The notes beneath the pieces were generated by a model. It saw only the letters and a program-made list of their open reading frames with translations. It was not told the origin of the DNA and did not search any database. From Argentina anserina (Eukaryota > Streptophyta > Magnoliopsida > Rosales > Rosaceae), in NCBI RefSeq assembly GCF_933775445.1, contig NC_065874.1:14651001-14715000 (forward strand): a stretch of DNA of 64,000 nt, read 5' to 3'. Shown here in pieces: positions 10,821 through 24,648 of this stretch. Positions within the stretch are counted from its first letter, which is position 1, and the number at the start of each line of letters is the position of its first letter. A program made the translations under genes and the position numbers.

Positions 10821-12774
10821 CTCCCCCTTGTGCCGAGTTTAAAGGTATAATGGTGCATAAGATGTTGTCTCATTAAAAACCTTGCCAAGTAACAAAACCC
10901 AATGGGAGAAAATAACACCTTGGTCGAATGAGAAAAGAGCACAACGCACAACGCACATATTACATTTAAGATTAACATATATGTGCTAGACTCCCCCTGA
11001 TCTTTACATTAATCATGGGAGTTTTGATAACTTTTACATATTTAATGATGCATCTTATTTGGTACGTGTTTCTTTACGCCAAATGTGTAACGACGTGAAT
11101 ATAATTCATTCTCATCATGTCGTTTTATCTTTTCTTTACAGGGACTATAAACCTAAACCTTTAGGTATTTGTTGTTGCGTGGGCGCTAAGCTATACATCG
11201 AATGAGAGGTCGGGTCAAGTATATTGTGTTAAGTGCAATAATGCGTCTTTGCACTTGTATAGGGAATCTCATTTCCTGACACTTATTTGTCATCTTTCAT
11301 TTTGTAACGACCCCAAAATTTCGAGCTTAAAAACTCAAAATTCTAAAGTCGTTAAACACCAAATAATCTCAAATAAATCGAAATCATTAAAGCGTAACAG
11401 CGGATCACATCTGAGTTTAAAATATAACTCAGTCAAGCCGATTATTACAAACCCAAATGATAGTTCAACATATAACAAATGGAATTGTATAATCCTCACA
11501 ACAACCTCACAAATAAAATCACACCAAATCACACACACAATCCACGCTGGAACCTCACCACGACTGGATGCGATCGACTTCGAGTCTTCGGAGTCGTCAC
11601 TCAATCACCACTACTCAGTACCTGCGGAAGTATCCCCTACACCATTGGAATTGGTGCACCGGGATTGCAACACAAACCCGGTAAGCTTTGCAGCTCGTAT
11701 GAGTAAAATATTAAAATAACTCTCGTCTCGTAAAAGACACAACTCCACATCAACACAGTATAATGAAAATCATGAGAAAACGAGCAACCCATCTGGTTAC
11801 TCTAATACTTTCACAAAATGGTAACTAATGAGCGCTGGTACACATCCGTTACCCCTCACTTAGTATACCGCTGATGTTGGGTAACCACCCGCCACCCAAC
11901 ATCCAAAACAAGCTGAGTACCCATGAGCAGATAACCACCCGTTACCTCCATGCAGTACTATGGCAGACAGACTAGAGCTCTAACTGTATCGTAACCTTCG
12001 CCCGGCCAAAGGCTAGGTTCCGACTTGCCTCACATGTACAATAATCTCACATCATATTGTACCACACATCACGTCCGAAGACAAATCACAATATTTCACA
12101 TTTTCCGTGATAAATCATGTACAATAATCACACATCATATTGTACGTTTTAAAACTTTCACGATATATCCACAATAAAAATCATAACAGTATATTATATA
12201 GCAAACTATATATATTCGTACTTATTTACCATTTATACAATATATACATAGTCCACTATATCCTATACATGTCATATTTCATAAACACCTGAAAATTACG
12301 TACGATAATCTCACATCATATCGTACCATTTAAATCACACACATGCACAATTTTCCTGTCACCGAAATGACTATTTTTAATGAATTAATAACAGTACGTA
12401 ATTTAATGAACTATATATATATATGTACTTATTACCATTATACAGTATATATGTAGTCCACAAAATTATATACATGTTGTAATTCATCTGATAAACACAC
12501 TTGTAAAAATGTTGAATCACCACGAGGGTAGATTCGTAATTCAGTGAGATTTTACTCACCTTATCGACTCAAGCGTAATTCCTCAATTCCCGATGCTAAT
12601 TTCCTTCCCTCGCTTATAGATCACCTTGAAAAGATAAGAAAGGAATTTAGGATCGTTTCGTTAAACCTTTAAATGCCACAACAGTAATAAACGGTTACTG
12701 TTCAGCAATTTTGGTTTATACGAAGTTACTGTTCACTGTTCACTATTCACGGTTACTGTACAATACTCAATTAA

Positions 12775-13085
12775 TATGTATTTCTGTACGTATAAGTACT
12801 ATATACGTATTTCTGTACGTATAAGTACTATATACGTATTTCTGTACGTATAAATAATAAATACGTAATTCTGTACGTATAAATATTAATACGTATTTCT
12901 GTACGTATAAATATTAATACGTATTTCTGTACGTAAAAATATTTAATACGTATTTCTGTACGTATAAATATTTAATACGTATTTCTGTACGTATAAATAT
13001 TAATACGTATTTCTGTACGTATAAATATTTAATACGTATTTCTGTACGTATAAATATTGATACGTATTTCTGCACGTATACGTAC
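12775..13085. repeat. 26-28-bp tandem array in LTR A
   Basis: About 11-12 copies of a unit like acgtatttctgtacgtataa plus atatta. The same unit is present about 5 times in LTR E (63040-63175) and about once in LTR B (near 28870). Copy number is therefore variable inside this LTR family. Confidence 0.9.
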
Positions 13086-14043
13086 GATTTAAATGTAAAT
13101 ACAAATTCAGTAAATAAAATTTACTAAATTACCCTTTTACAAAATTACTTTTTACATTTACTGAAAGTAATTTATATTTACATTTACTGAAGGTAAAATT
13201 TAATTACATTTACCGTAGTAAATAAAAATTACATTTACATTTACCGTACACAGTAAATTACCAAAATACCCCTTCAGTCAAAATTAATTACACCGCCTCA
13301 CACGGCGGCGCGTGTGGCACACGCGCCACCTCCGGCCGGCCGCGCGTGGGGCCCACGCGCCGAGGCTAACCACGGCGCGTATCACGCCACCGCCGCCCCA
13401 AAACTCTCCCTTTTCTTCTTCCTTCCCCCTCCTCGGCCTCACGCCGCCCTTATGCTATCTCACACGCTCTCACGCGCCGCTTAACACGGCGGTAACCCAC
13501 CCCCCTTCAACCCTCTCCGATCTCCACAAAAAATCACAAACAACCAACAATCTTCAATCACAACACTCAATTAATCGATCCATTACCTCAATCGATGTTT
13601 TGGATCGTCGGATTCCCTCGGAGAAGCTCCCAAAAGTCGCCGTGAGACTCGGTTTCGGAGGGATGAGGGTCGATGGAGTCGGTGCTCGAGGTGAGTCTCC
13701 AGCGGGTAGATTCGTGTCGCGGAGGAAGGGGCGAGGTCGTGATGGTGGCGCCGAGCTCCTGCGATGCCGGCCACGTCGAACTCGACGAGCCCGAGGTCAA
13801 GCTCTGGCGGTGTCGCTCGATCCCCGCTCGGGGTGCGTCGTCGCTACTACCGGCCGCTGCGTCGTGGTCGCGCGGTCTCAGTGACACCGGCGGTGTCAAG
13901 CACGGAGACGATCGGAGGGAAATCGCCGGTTTGGAAGGAGAGGTAGGGGAGAGAGAGTCGCGAGGGAGGGAGAGAGAAATGGAGGCGGTGCGAAACGATA
14001 GTGAAGGGTTTCCTGAATTGGAAACCCTAATTCACAAAAATAT

Positions 14044-14053
14044 CCTATTTATA
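14044..14053 (-). promoter_or_regulatory. TATA box of LTR A
   Basis: The minus strand reads TATAAATAGG. The same box is at the equivalent place in LTR B (26474) and E (62206), and a TATAAAAGG lies near 41224-41214 in LTR C. Confidence 0.6.
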
Positions 14054-14378
14054 CCCGTTTCCAAATCGGAAACTAACTTCTATCGTTAATAACTTTTACA
14101 TCCGACGTCCGATTCGAACGTGTCACATATCCCCGAACTCGTATCGACGAGCGCTACAACTTTCGTGAAGAAAGTTTTCGTAACCGAGTGACGAAATAAA
14201 AGTCGATAATTTCGTTCGGAAACGTAACGTTTTTCTTAATAAACGTTCCGAAAACGTTTCCGTTTTTTCGTTTCAAAGCATCGCAAACAATAAGTTTCAT
14301 TTTATTTGAAATTCCAAAACTTAATAGAATTCAAATCAATTCACATATTGTTTTAAAATCTAGGGTTATTACACATTT

Positions 14379-17300
14379 AGACGAAAACGGATTTATCTTT
14401 AAAGACTTCGACTAATCATGGGAGCTATGGAAGCCTCACTTTTTACATTTAGAGTGCTTAAAAGCCGATTGATGGTTAATCATCAATATTATAGTCCTCA
14501 AGATCTATTTTGAGACTGCGTCTTCCCAATGATCTTTTTCATTCTCGACTTAGGATTTGTAATGGCGACATCTTTTTAGTTCATCAAAAAACTCTGCAAA
14601 TCCATATTAAATATGCAATGACATAACACATCTGATCCCTATTCATAATCAAGTATTTTACTTCGTGAACGTTTCAATTCCTTTTGTAACGCTACGTGAT
14701 CTAGAACCATTTCTTGGGTGGATAAAGTCTGTTCTATGACTTTCATGTATATCTATTAATTTTGATCCCCATAGAGATACCTTATTTTCACCATTCATAA
14801 GCTGCATTTGTCAGTTTTTCGGAAACTACCAAACTGATAAGGTAGTGGAGTGCAATAACTTCCATTACGAGAATATCTCTTTATGGTCCGTTACAAAAGA
14901 ATATTTCATCGCAGTCGATTCCAGTGCGTTTGTGAGAGACCTTGCGCCATAGGGTGAGTCTATATTCTTAATTCTCATACGCATCCTAACAAAGATATAT
15001 GATAGGGTTTACACTTGCGGTGTCGGCTTCACCTGCCCAAATACCTATCTCTTTGTTAGTGAACTTTAGTTCATGCTGGATCGCTTCTTTCCATTAGGCC
15101 AAAATTATTACGTTGTTATTTCTCAACAAAGTATGGTTCGATATGAAGACTCAATATCCTACATCCTCATGTGGTTTGTATTTGGTAGAGATCTCTATAT
15201 ATTCAAGGATTTGTTCTAACATCTGAGGCGTCCCCCAGTGATAACCAAAATCCAGGAATTCTTATGAGGCGGATTTGAGATTATGGATCAATGGATCCAA
15301 TTGTGCCAAACTCGCTTTCTTCCTTTAATCGAGTATATATCGAACATAAGGTGGTCTCCCCCTCTTCCTTTGAGGGCCACGGCCTATGACACCATTTATG
15401 TCACTTTATGGTGCCAACATGCCACCATCTATGGTGGCAACGCAATGCCCAATTCCTTTTGGGTGGCGTCATGTCCTTTTCTTAGGACCTTGAACCTTGC
15501 AAGCCTATTTGCAGCTAATATCTGTGATCTCATCACTTGTTCAATAGTGGGGATCAAGATGAGACACAGTGGGGACAAACCACGACAATTCTTGTCATTC
15601 CACTTGAACATTATTTGTTCTTATCTCCCCCTAACGACGGGAAGACTGTCTCATCAAAGTGATACAAATCTAGCAGAAAAAGAGATCGCTTGTCAAAGTT
15701 GCTATATAGTGGACTATCTGGATGCTTGTCTCCAATAAGAACATTTACTCACGTTAGTTGGATTCACCATTATGTGATGTGGCGTCGCAATTTGGCACGT
15801 AGGTTAATCTAGTTGAGCTCAAGGATTGTAGATCCGTATCAATCCTGGCGAGCTCAAGTATTTCGATCCTTTGATGTTATCGATTGTAATTCCTTTTACA
15901 ATGATTAAGGTGATAGCCAAAAAACTAGTGAGTAATAAGTTGTTTATACAAAAATTACATTACCCTAAACTGAAAGATTGATGTGTATTACCATTTACCA
16001 ATATCAAGACTAGTACTTTAGTCATTTTCCGTGAGACCAAGTGGGTTTGTAACTAGCATAAGTAACATTTGATTTAGTAGTGAATGGTGTGATGACACAT
16101 GACCAGCGTGTCGACACATCAACCAACACCATAAATTATTTAAAGTGTCTGCAAGTTGGTTGAATTAATCCACATAATTGTCGGTGGATTCAATCCTTGT
16201 ACATAGTGAGAATACATGTCTTTTGCATAGGATGATCTCAATCCAAATTGCTTTTAAAAAATTTGATAAGATTTTGAATGATTAGCTTTACCTACCTAAT
16301 CACAATGGATATAAGAAGCATAATATGGTGTTAGTGCATATACTTATGCATCAAAAATATCATTGTTCCGTCTTAGGGGAGCGACGAAATCTGGGAATGA
16401 AATTACATCTTCAATTCCTCCATAAAAATAAATTTCAGGATTTTGATAGTACTTTGTTTCCTTAGTTCTTACTTCTATTCTATCTAAAAAATATGAGTGT
16501 CCTGGTGTAACTCCTTTCATATACGGACACATATAGCACGACCTGGGTATCCCAGTAAATCGTGTCAAAACCCAAATATGCCAAAATCCTGAAGGTCAAT
16601 TTCTTTTGACGTTGTTTGATTTATTAAGCAGTTTCATATATAGACATATGAACTTCTCTAATACTCGGTTAAATCCACATTCATTAGAGATAGTGCAAAA
16701 GAAGTAAACTGTAATCTCACTTATTCATTTTACATGAAAAAGTCGTTGACATAAATATTTAAAACGTATGAGGGTTCGATTATCTCATGTTGACCCTTGT
16801 TACATAAAGTGCCAATGAAGTATATAGGTAAGACATGAAAATGGAATATAAACCCAAATTCTTTAGAGTAATTTGATAGAATCGTAAAACGATATCTCCA
16901 TATCATAATGCATGTATATTTTGAATCACGAAGGATTATATATTAGCGATCATTATTAATATTATTATTTATATCCACGGATATAGTACGATTATTTTTC
17001 AGTACTATTACTGTGGGGATCGCATGATGCAATTCTTTGCATTCAATTATTTATGTCATACTAATATTTTGTGAAGTTGCTTTATTTTATGCGGTACTTC
17101 GCAAAATCAAATATTAAAAATCGAACAATGTATATTAATATTCGAATATTCTCAATTCATTGAAAAATTTCATAACCTTGGTTGTATGTCAACGATTGCA
17201 TTAAGGTCTTGTCCAATCCAAAAGCACTTCAATACCGAAAGTTTAGGCATATATAATAGCCTACAATTATATCTTGGAAAATTAGTGACAGACTGTAATC

Positions 17301-19298
17301 GAAGTCTGAAACATTTTGAATTGACATAGATTTATGTCGCTCTTAAAATTTAAGGGTTTTCTCCTCGTAGTTTGATATTGAATATACGTTTTCAAATTGT
17401 CGTACTCTCATTATTCTATACTCTTTTTGTAAGAGGGTATTCCATTACTCATATCAAATCCCCTATGCATTTTTCAAACGGTACATTGTTATAATTGCCA
17501 CGAATCGCTTTGTATGAATCTACATGTTCATAATATTTGCCCTTTGCTTTAGGGTTATTTCTTTATTATTATCCATAGTTCGTTATGAGAATTATTTTTT
17601 TTTCTTTCTAAAATACATTTCTTTGTCTTGAGAGACATTTCTTTGTCATTCAAGATTTTAAATATGCTTCAAAGTTACGTGCAGGGAAACATGTTTGCAT
17701 AATTCGATCATGGTTGAGCCTTGGTTGGCTTGTAGGGAAGGTTGGTACTCAAATTCTTTAGAGTCCAATATATGTTGTGTTGGTTTAAGCAACTGTAAAT
17801 AGAGTACGAGACTTATTAGTTTCGCAGTCTAAAAGTCTAAATAGACTTACATGAAAATTAAACATACCAAAATATATTATGGTCACTTTGGAGCTTTATG
17901 AAGTTGCTTTATCACAGTAAAGATATACAATTTAATTAATTTCCAAGAAATTCAAATCGAATTGCAAGACCAAGAATTGAAATGGTCGTATTTTTCGATG
18001 ATTCATGAAAATACTTTATCACAAGAATATGTTTGTCCTCTCTTTGTTTTGGAATTATTAAATTATCATGAAATTTCATTATCATGACAATGCTCATATC
18101 ATATGCTAAATAACATAATTATAAAAATTATATAAACATAGCATATGCAACAAATAGAGCATATCATTTAACATGGTTAAGTAATTTAGCAAGATTTGGA
18201 CATTTATCGTATTCATGATACATGCCAATGACCATGTATAAATATATAATGCTTAAAAATTAAATCATAGCATCACGATTTAATGACATGCTAAGTAATT
18301 AAATTTTGATAAAAAACATAGCATATAACATGAATAATATTTAGAGAGTATTTTGCTCATATAACATATATAATTTCATTTATATGAATGAAATGCTATA
18401 AGCAAGAAATATAATTGAGATCTTACTTGCATGTGAGTTTGCCATATAAACCGCATATTAAACGATTCTTGATCTCATAATTCCATGTTGCTTCATTGTC
18501 TATTGAATCATCGCATTTCTCGTATTAATCGTCATAGTGTAAGTGATGCGTTACATACAAAACAATTAGAATTATATGATTAGGTCACATTTAATCATAT
18601 ATATATATTTAACTTACCATAACAATAAGTGGTAAGTTGACAACAAAACATGAAATAATTAATGGTAAATTACATAATTACCGTATAATATTTTGGTAAA
18701 ACATAAATAATGAAATAGTGAATAAAAAATCACTATGTGATAATTTTTTAAATTACCTCTTAGTTTACCACTAGTAAATTTTGATTTCCCAAAAAAAAAT
18801 TCCTTTTTTTTATGGATCGGATTGAGTAGATCCAGGTCGAGCACATGGGTGGGATCGACAAATCCAAGTCGAGTGCGTGGGTGGGATCAATGAGTGAGAA
18901 GGAGGGTGGCATGCGGCGCCGATGGATCTCGTCATCAGGTGAATTATGGTTTAATAGCTTGATCACGTTGTGCCCTAGCTATATACTTGGGATTAATATT
19001 TAACAAGTCGTCAATATTCAATTATATATAAGAACTTCAAGCAATAAAGGAGCATAAGAATTTTCTTATCGTTTGGAAATTTGTGATGCCCCCATTCGCT
19101 CATGCGGCTGCGGTTTGAGCTCCCAAGTCTTGTTGCTTAGGTATCAATCTCGTTGCCCCCAATCTAGATTGGATGAATATAATGTGTCAGAATAAAGGTT
19201 GTGCAGGTTGAAGGGCTGCGACAGAATTTTGCTAGGGTTTTGATCTCTCTCTCCTTTTCTTTGAAAAACTCAATGGTTAAAGCCACGTGCTGATAACG
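14379..19298 (-). pseudogene. Decayed copia gag-pol interior (5' part)
   Basis: This is interior of the 10609-19510 element. RT-like peptides appear on the minus strand near 14880-15100 and integrase/linker-like sequence at 15270-16570, with many stops and frame changes. The 5' third (about 16600-19298) is very AT-rich and shows no recognisable gag. The sequence inside the 5' LTR on the minus strand is cgttatcagcacgtgg, possibly a primer-binding region. Nothing here can encode a full polyprotein. Confidence 0.65.
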
Positions 19299-19510
19299 TG
19301 TTGTAGAGAAAATGGAATGAATCTACTCATCTCATTGATAATCCCCTTTATATAGGGGTCAAGATTACAATAGAAATAAATGGTAATTACAATGGCAATT
19401 AAGGCTACATAATGGTGATTGATCTGTTACATCCGTTAACCATAAACGTCATTAACTTATTCCTTTATTTGCTTTAACGAAGGCACACTAATGGTGTTTT
19501 TCCTTCAACA
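19299..19510 (-). repeat. 5' LTR of the decayed copia element
   Basis: 212 bp, TGTTGTAGAG...CCTTCAACA on the plus strand, followed by target duplication TATTT (19511-19515). About 97% identical to the partner LTR at 10609-10820. Confidence 0.9.
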
Positions 19511-19946
19511 TATTTTACTTTTTAGATATAAGTTTTTGCACACTATTTGAGTTGGCTAAGGCAAGCTGATTAATAAATAGCCCCACCCACTTCTCAGGTT
19601 CGAATCACACATCTGAATATTCTTTCTGTTTTTTCTCTTCTTTTTTTTTTTGGTCTGAACTCAATCTTTTCTTCTTATTTTATGTTTTCCTTTCTCCTAC
19701 CCAGTTCTTTTCTTCTTAGTTTTGTTGCTCACTTCTTTTATATCACAATTTTTTCACAATTTTCAATTAGTTAGGGGCTAGACCATCTATATTTCTTTAT
19801 ATTGTTTCTTCATTTTTAATCCTCTTTTTCTTTAGTTACAACTAATCTCATATGCAATTTCTTTAGTTAATTTTTTTTTCTATAAAAAAAAATTTGCCTT
19901 AAAAACCAGCCATACCCCATGGTGGTTCTTGGTTCCACCACAAGTG

Positions 19947-20429
19947 TACATTTTTTTAATCAAATATCAATACAGTTTTTAAATTAATTAGAAACGAGTA
20001 CAACTAAGGCTAAATGCAATCATTACATACCCTTCGGCCATCATCTTACAGATAGAACAAGAAGTTGTGAGAACAGACTCTTACAATGGTACATAGGATA
20101 GACCACACATTAGAAACAATTTAACCAACTCCCAAACCTTTCATCTATTATAAAGATGAAAGCCAATCTAGAACCTATAACAAAATAGAATTCAGAAAAA
20201 TCTGAATATATAGATATGGACTTAAGCTAGACCTACGCCCAATATAGAAAAACAAATAAATTGGCCGGAAAAAACCATAGCCGAAATTGGAATAAAATTA
20301 AACTTAGTTGCCCGCGGAAGCTGTGACTTAAGGGCGGATGACTGGTCAATATCTATAGCTATCACTAGTGTACATGATTATTTACATAGATAGATAAATA
20401 TACATACTTCCTATCTAGCTTCAAACTCT
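19947..20429 (-). other. Downstream region / probable 3' UTR of GLR-A
   Basis: Non-coding, AT-rich sequence directly beyond the GLR-A stop codon in the direction of transcription. No separate gene is seen. The poly(A) site cannot be placed with confidence. Confidence 0.4.
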
Positions 20430-23400
20430 TTATTGAGCTATGTGAGGAGTTGCTTGCATTTCTTGATCAGTGAAAGCAAGCTCAACAGTTGGAACGATTT
20501 CGGGAGATGCTTGACCGTGAGATGAAGTTTCTTGGTCTCCACAGAATGAAGACGTTGCATCCGTTTGGTTGGTGTAACTGAATGGACTTTCAGGCCAGTT
20601 ATTATTTGGTGAGGCAATCACATCATGATCTGCAGCACCAGTTATCCTGGCTTCATTATGTCTACTGCTTTTAAAAGTATGAGAGCCAACTTCTTTGTCA
20701 TCGAAAATCTTGAAAATGGTCTTGGTCCGTTTCCACTTGGAATCTATTGAATCAGAAGACATCAAAACTTGCTTATGCTTGTGAAGGAAGGAAGCTGCAA
20801 ATATGAGAAGAGCTAATATTGAAGCTATCCCAGCAATGAGAAATAGGATCCAAAAGCTCTCAAGGCCAAGACTACTACTATGCAGTTTCTCGGTGCCCGG
20901 ATCTTTGCAATTGTTTTCTTTTCTGATCCATTTGTCTTCAAGCTTCGTTATCGTCTCTTCTTCTGTCAATCTGAGGATTGCTTGTGAAACATCCGGTATA
21001 AGAGGAGAGCCTTTCGGAAATACCTGTAAAGCCAACATGAAAACAAATTGCATAAGAGAAATGTAGCCTCAGGAGAGAGAAAAAAGAGATAGAAGAGTTT
21101 ATAGGACAGAGATCTTACGAACGCAAAGCCATCAGTTCTAAATATAGGTCCAATCATGGTATATTTGGAACAATATTTTGCAATAAAAAGCTTCATATAG
21201 GGGGTTTCATGAAACATAGCCGCAATCCCGCCATTTCCACTCCCCTTCGAAAGAGCTACATCTATTTCTTCCATATATTCATAACCTTTCAGCTTGTCAG
21301 CATGAAATCCTTTATCTATCAAAATTTTATGTATATAAGAACTCGTCATATAGCCCACAGTTTCACCATTCCTCAGAAGATCATATATATCGGTGACAGT
21401 TGGTTGGAGTTGTTGAATCGTCAACAGTGATGCCAAACTAGCTGTGTAGCTCTGTGTCACTATTAGCACAACAAATATCCATATAATCATCACAAATCTT
21501 GCCAAGTTACTGACCACTTTCTCCCCTGTAAGACGAAAATGAAGAAGTTAGTACCATGCAAATATAAACATATATATGTCGATCTGATGGAGAAAGAAAT
21601 TAAAAGGTACGGTTAGATAAAAGTGTATAGATAATTACTTTGTGAGAAAACCATGGTTGAGAAAGAAAACCAGAAGCTTGTGCCAATTTGATTCGATGGA
21701 GAACCACGAAAATCGTCATTAACTCGATGTTCAAGAACCCAAATTACAAACCCTATAAAGATGAAAAAGCCCAGAGTCGTCATCCAAAGGTCCCATGTCA
21801 ATGGCTTCAAGAAGACCCATGCACTTTTAGTCCTTTTGTCTTGTACAGGCACAACCATCACTACACCAGACTCGGTATATGGCATAGTAAAACCTGCATA
21901 CAATGACCTATCTGCTCTAATTGTTGCATCTCCAACCACAGCATCAAAAAACTGTAAGCCAACAAAATATAAAGTTGTCAAGCCAAAAAAAAAACATCGA
22001 AAGAAAAGAAGCTAAATATATTCATTGCTCATCTTTCAACATAATGTATATCAGATATCAAAAATGCAAACAAAATTACGATTTACTTACCCCAGTATGT
22101 ACTTGATACACCAAATCATTGTATGTGCCAGCGCTGCTTCCATTAGCCTTTGCAAAGGGAATTAACTCGTATGGTAGTGAATATGGTAGGATATCCACTA
22201 CGGCCTTGAAAACGTCAATACTAAACCCGATGACATCCACTGTATTATTGCTTGCATTTCGGATCACTCTAACAAACTCTAGAAAACCATCCTTCACAGG
22301 AACTCCTATTCTCAACTTGGTACCGTTTGCCGGGATATCCCATCCTTTAGGAACCGATAGCGACTCTCCAGGCCATATTATAGGTCTAAGATCGCAAAAG
22401 GGAGTTGATATTCTACTACTTCTAGAACTCAACCGCTTTACAACCCTTCCAGCTTCCGGTGTCCAATATCCAACTGTTCTTGGTCCATCACCATTCACAT
22501 TTATAATTCTGAAAGCTGATACGTTAAGTTGCTTATCAACCAGATTAAAATTTCCAGCCATACCTTTGAAACTAGTAATAGATAATGCACGGGCAAGTTT
22601 TGAACCATGATGAGAGACCTCAAAGGTATCAAGATCTGTTGATTTGAAGGAAGAAGCATTAATCCTCTTTTGGAAGATGAAACGTAGACCGGCAACCTTT
22701 TCAATTGCCATGGCTACTGCAAAAACGGCGTCATATGCCCGCAATCCAAAAGCATCTAACTGGACATCAATGTTTTTCGGATTGTCTTGTTGGAACTGTC
22801 TTTTCCACCTTGATATAAATTTGCTAAGCTTCGTTGTCCTTGGAATGTAACTTTCTACACCTAACAGGCCTTGCATCGAATTAAGGTCTGAAACCATAGA
22901 CTTTATATTATTTCCAATACTATTAGTCGTGATCCAAACAAAACCCTCCTCCATCATTCCTATCTCTTTCGCCTTTGCAAAAAGCCGAGACGAAAGAGCA
23001 GGCTTCATATGCACAATGAATACTCGAGTCTGCATCATCATCAACTTGTAAAGCTCCTTTTCAATTTCGTCATCAGAGGCTAATTCATGAATTGCACTTC
23101 TATGGGGAACATGAGCATCAACCTCTTGCAAAGCATCAATTAAAAAAGGTATGACTCCTTCCCCGTACATATCGTCTACGTAGATGGGCACGACCTGTCT
23201 CCATCCAAAGTTTTGAACAATAGCACTTATAGCTTTCACTTGGTTCAAGTCATTTTGTGCAAATCGAAAAAAATAAGGACTCTGAAGTGAAGTAAGAGAA
23301 GGGCTGGTTGCAGAAAATGTAATGATGGGTACATGAGCTTGCTCTCCAAGATTAACAACGAAGCTTGCCTGCATTGACGACACCGGTCCTAGGATGGCTT

Positions 23401-24601
23401 TCACTTCGACATTCTTTATCAGATCTAAAGCTGTGTTCATTGTGAAAAAAAAAAGTTTATTAAGTTTGAGATTTATGAGCTTATTAGTAATTACAACAGT
23501 ACAAATGAAAAATGTAATCAGGGTCTATATTATGTCTCTAACATTTGGTCATGATCGTTGCTTGGTCAGTTGGTCGCTTTGATTCGGTTATGAACATTTT
23601 CAATTTTGGCTAATGAAAACATTTTAAATTTACAACATTCTTTATACGTGATTATATAACCATTTATGCCAAACTCTAACTAAAATATGCCCAAAATTTT
23701 AGAAGAGAACGAGCGGTGCCCTAACCCTTAGGGAGTTAGCTAGGCTTCGTCGAGTAGAGAGAGATATGCATGCTGATTTCGAAATCGGCGATCCTCTAAT
23801 TTAAACAGGAAGTTGTACGTCGGTGCTGCTAGAAGATTCGGAGGACGGACCACGATTTTAGTGATAATGATTTTTTTACTGACGCATCCGGCGAGACAGA
23901 GGTTGTGATTGCTGGGTGGATTGCAGCGGCAGCCGGCAGCAGGAATACGATTTGATGAAAGGGCTAAACACAATTACATTGCGATTAAGCAGATAACTCA
24001 TATTCAAAATTATGATAGGTAAAGTGCGACAGAGCGTCCGAGAAGATTAGATGGTTTTTGATTAGCAAAACCTAGGTTTCGCTTGGCGGCAGCGGCACTA
24101 TTCCCTGGGTCAAGGTGGCGGGACCGTGCTTGGCATGGCGGCTGCGTGGGGAGAATTTTCAACCTCGATTGTGCTTGTACGTGATGATAGGATCTTTGGC
24201 GGCTTGAGAAGATATGGTGTGGGTGCTGATGCGAATTAATGGTGCCAATATTGTGTGTACTATATGACAAGTAGGATCGATATACATGGTATCGTTCTAG
24301 TATGTTCTACCTTGATAGTAAATTGTATATACGTCGTTCCATACCATCTGTACACTAGGGTACGTATAGTACGTCGAAACGTTATCGATCGAAACCAGAC
24401 AAAGATCCAAAGATCTTCGATTAAGTTTTATTGGTTAGATTAGCAAAAGTTGATTTCTTAAATCTTAACATACATGCATGGGACGTTAGTACGTATTTCA
24501 CTAATTTGTAGGTCATCAAAGGTATATCAAATTACGTTCCCAGGCCATCTATATATCATATATGGTATATATCATCAATATAGCACCTATCTATAATCAC
24601 T

Positions 24602-24648
<47 letters not shown>

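Larger units (their letters stand above)
11303..14373 (-). mobile_element. Solo LTR 'A' of a long-LTR retrotransposon family
   Basis: The 3071-bp unit starts TGTAACGACCCC and ends GGGTTATTACA on the plus strand, and is flanked by a perfect 5-bp duplication CATTT (11298-11302 and 14374-14378). It has no second LTR, primer site or coding domain, so it is read as a solo LTR. In element orientation (minus) it has about 325 bp before a TATAAATAGG box (14053-14044), a GC-rich leader (about 14000-13300), an array of 26-28-bp repeats (about 13085-12775), an acceptor-like cttatcttttcaagg (about 12640) and a donor-like AAGGTGAGTAAAATCTCAC (about 12560-12543). Homologous copies are B, C, D and E. Superfamily (Ty3/gypsy likely) is inferred only. 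Confidence 0.85.
10609..19510 (-). mobile_element. Ty1/copia retrotransposon, coding region decayed
   Basis: Identical-length LTRs (212 bp) flank an internal region, with TATTT target duplications at 10604-10608 and 19511-19515. The minus strand reads 5' LTR 19510-19299, interior, polypurine tract ACAAGGGGGAG, then 3' LTR 10820-10609. The LTRs differ at about 6 of 212 positions. Reverse-transcriptase remnants are readable on the minus strand near 15100-14880 (WKEAIQHEL, then YGARSLTNALESTAMKYSFV, matching the copia YKARLVAQG...DYEETYSPV region), broken by stops and frameshifts. A basic KGRGRP-like stretch near 15380 fits the integrase C-terminal side. A 3.1-kb solo LTR is nested at 11303-14373. 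Confidence 0.85.
10546..19946. mobile_element. hAT-type element split by a copia insertion
   Basis: The left end reads ggggcggaaccac at about 10547. The right end at about 19927-19946 reads on the minus strand CACTTGTGGTGGAACCAAG. Both resemble the CAGnGGCGGAnCC ends of plant hAT elements such as the one at 36759-37176. Without the copia element between them the hAT would be about 0.5 kb, close to that copy's length. A clear 8-bp duplication was not found (only tacat on both sides), so the exact ends are uncertain. Confidence 0.4.

Noticed and set aside
13312..14089. Several 60-190-codon open frames on both strands
   Set aside because: They lie in the GC-rich leader of solo LTR A; the equivalent leader in LTR B and E does not preserve the same frames, and no domain is seen.
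17611..17650. 13-bp direct repeat acatttctttgtc as another micro-insertion
   Set aside because: The 7-bp spacer (ttgagag) has no A tail; a simple local duplication explains it.
19595..19620. tRNA gene (ggttcgaatcac)
   Set aside because: Only a B-box-like word inside the hAT interior; no acceptor stem or cloverleaf can be drawn.
22119..22610. 163-codon plus-strand open frame
   Set aside because: It is the antisense shadow of GLR-A exon 2.
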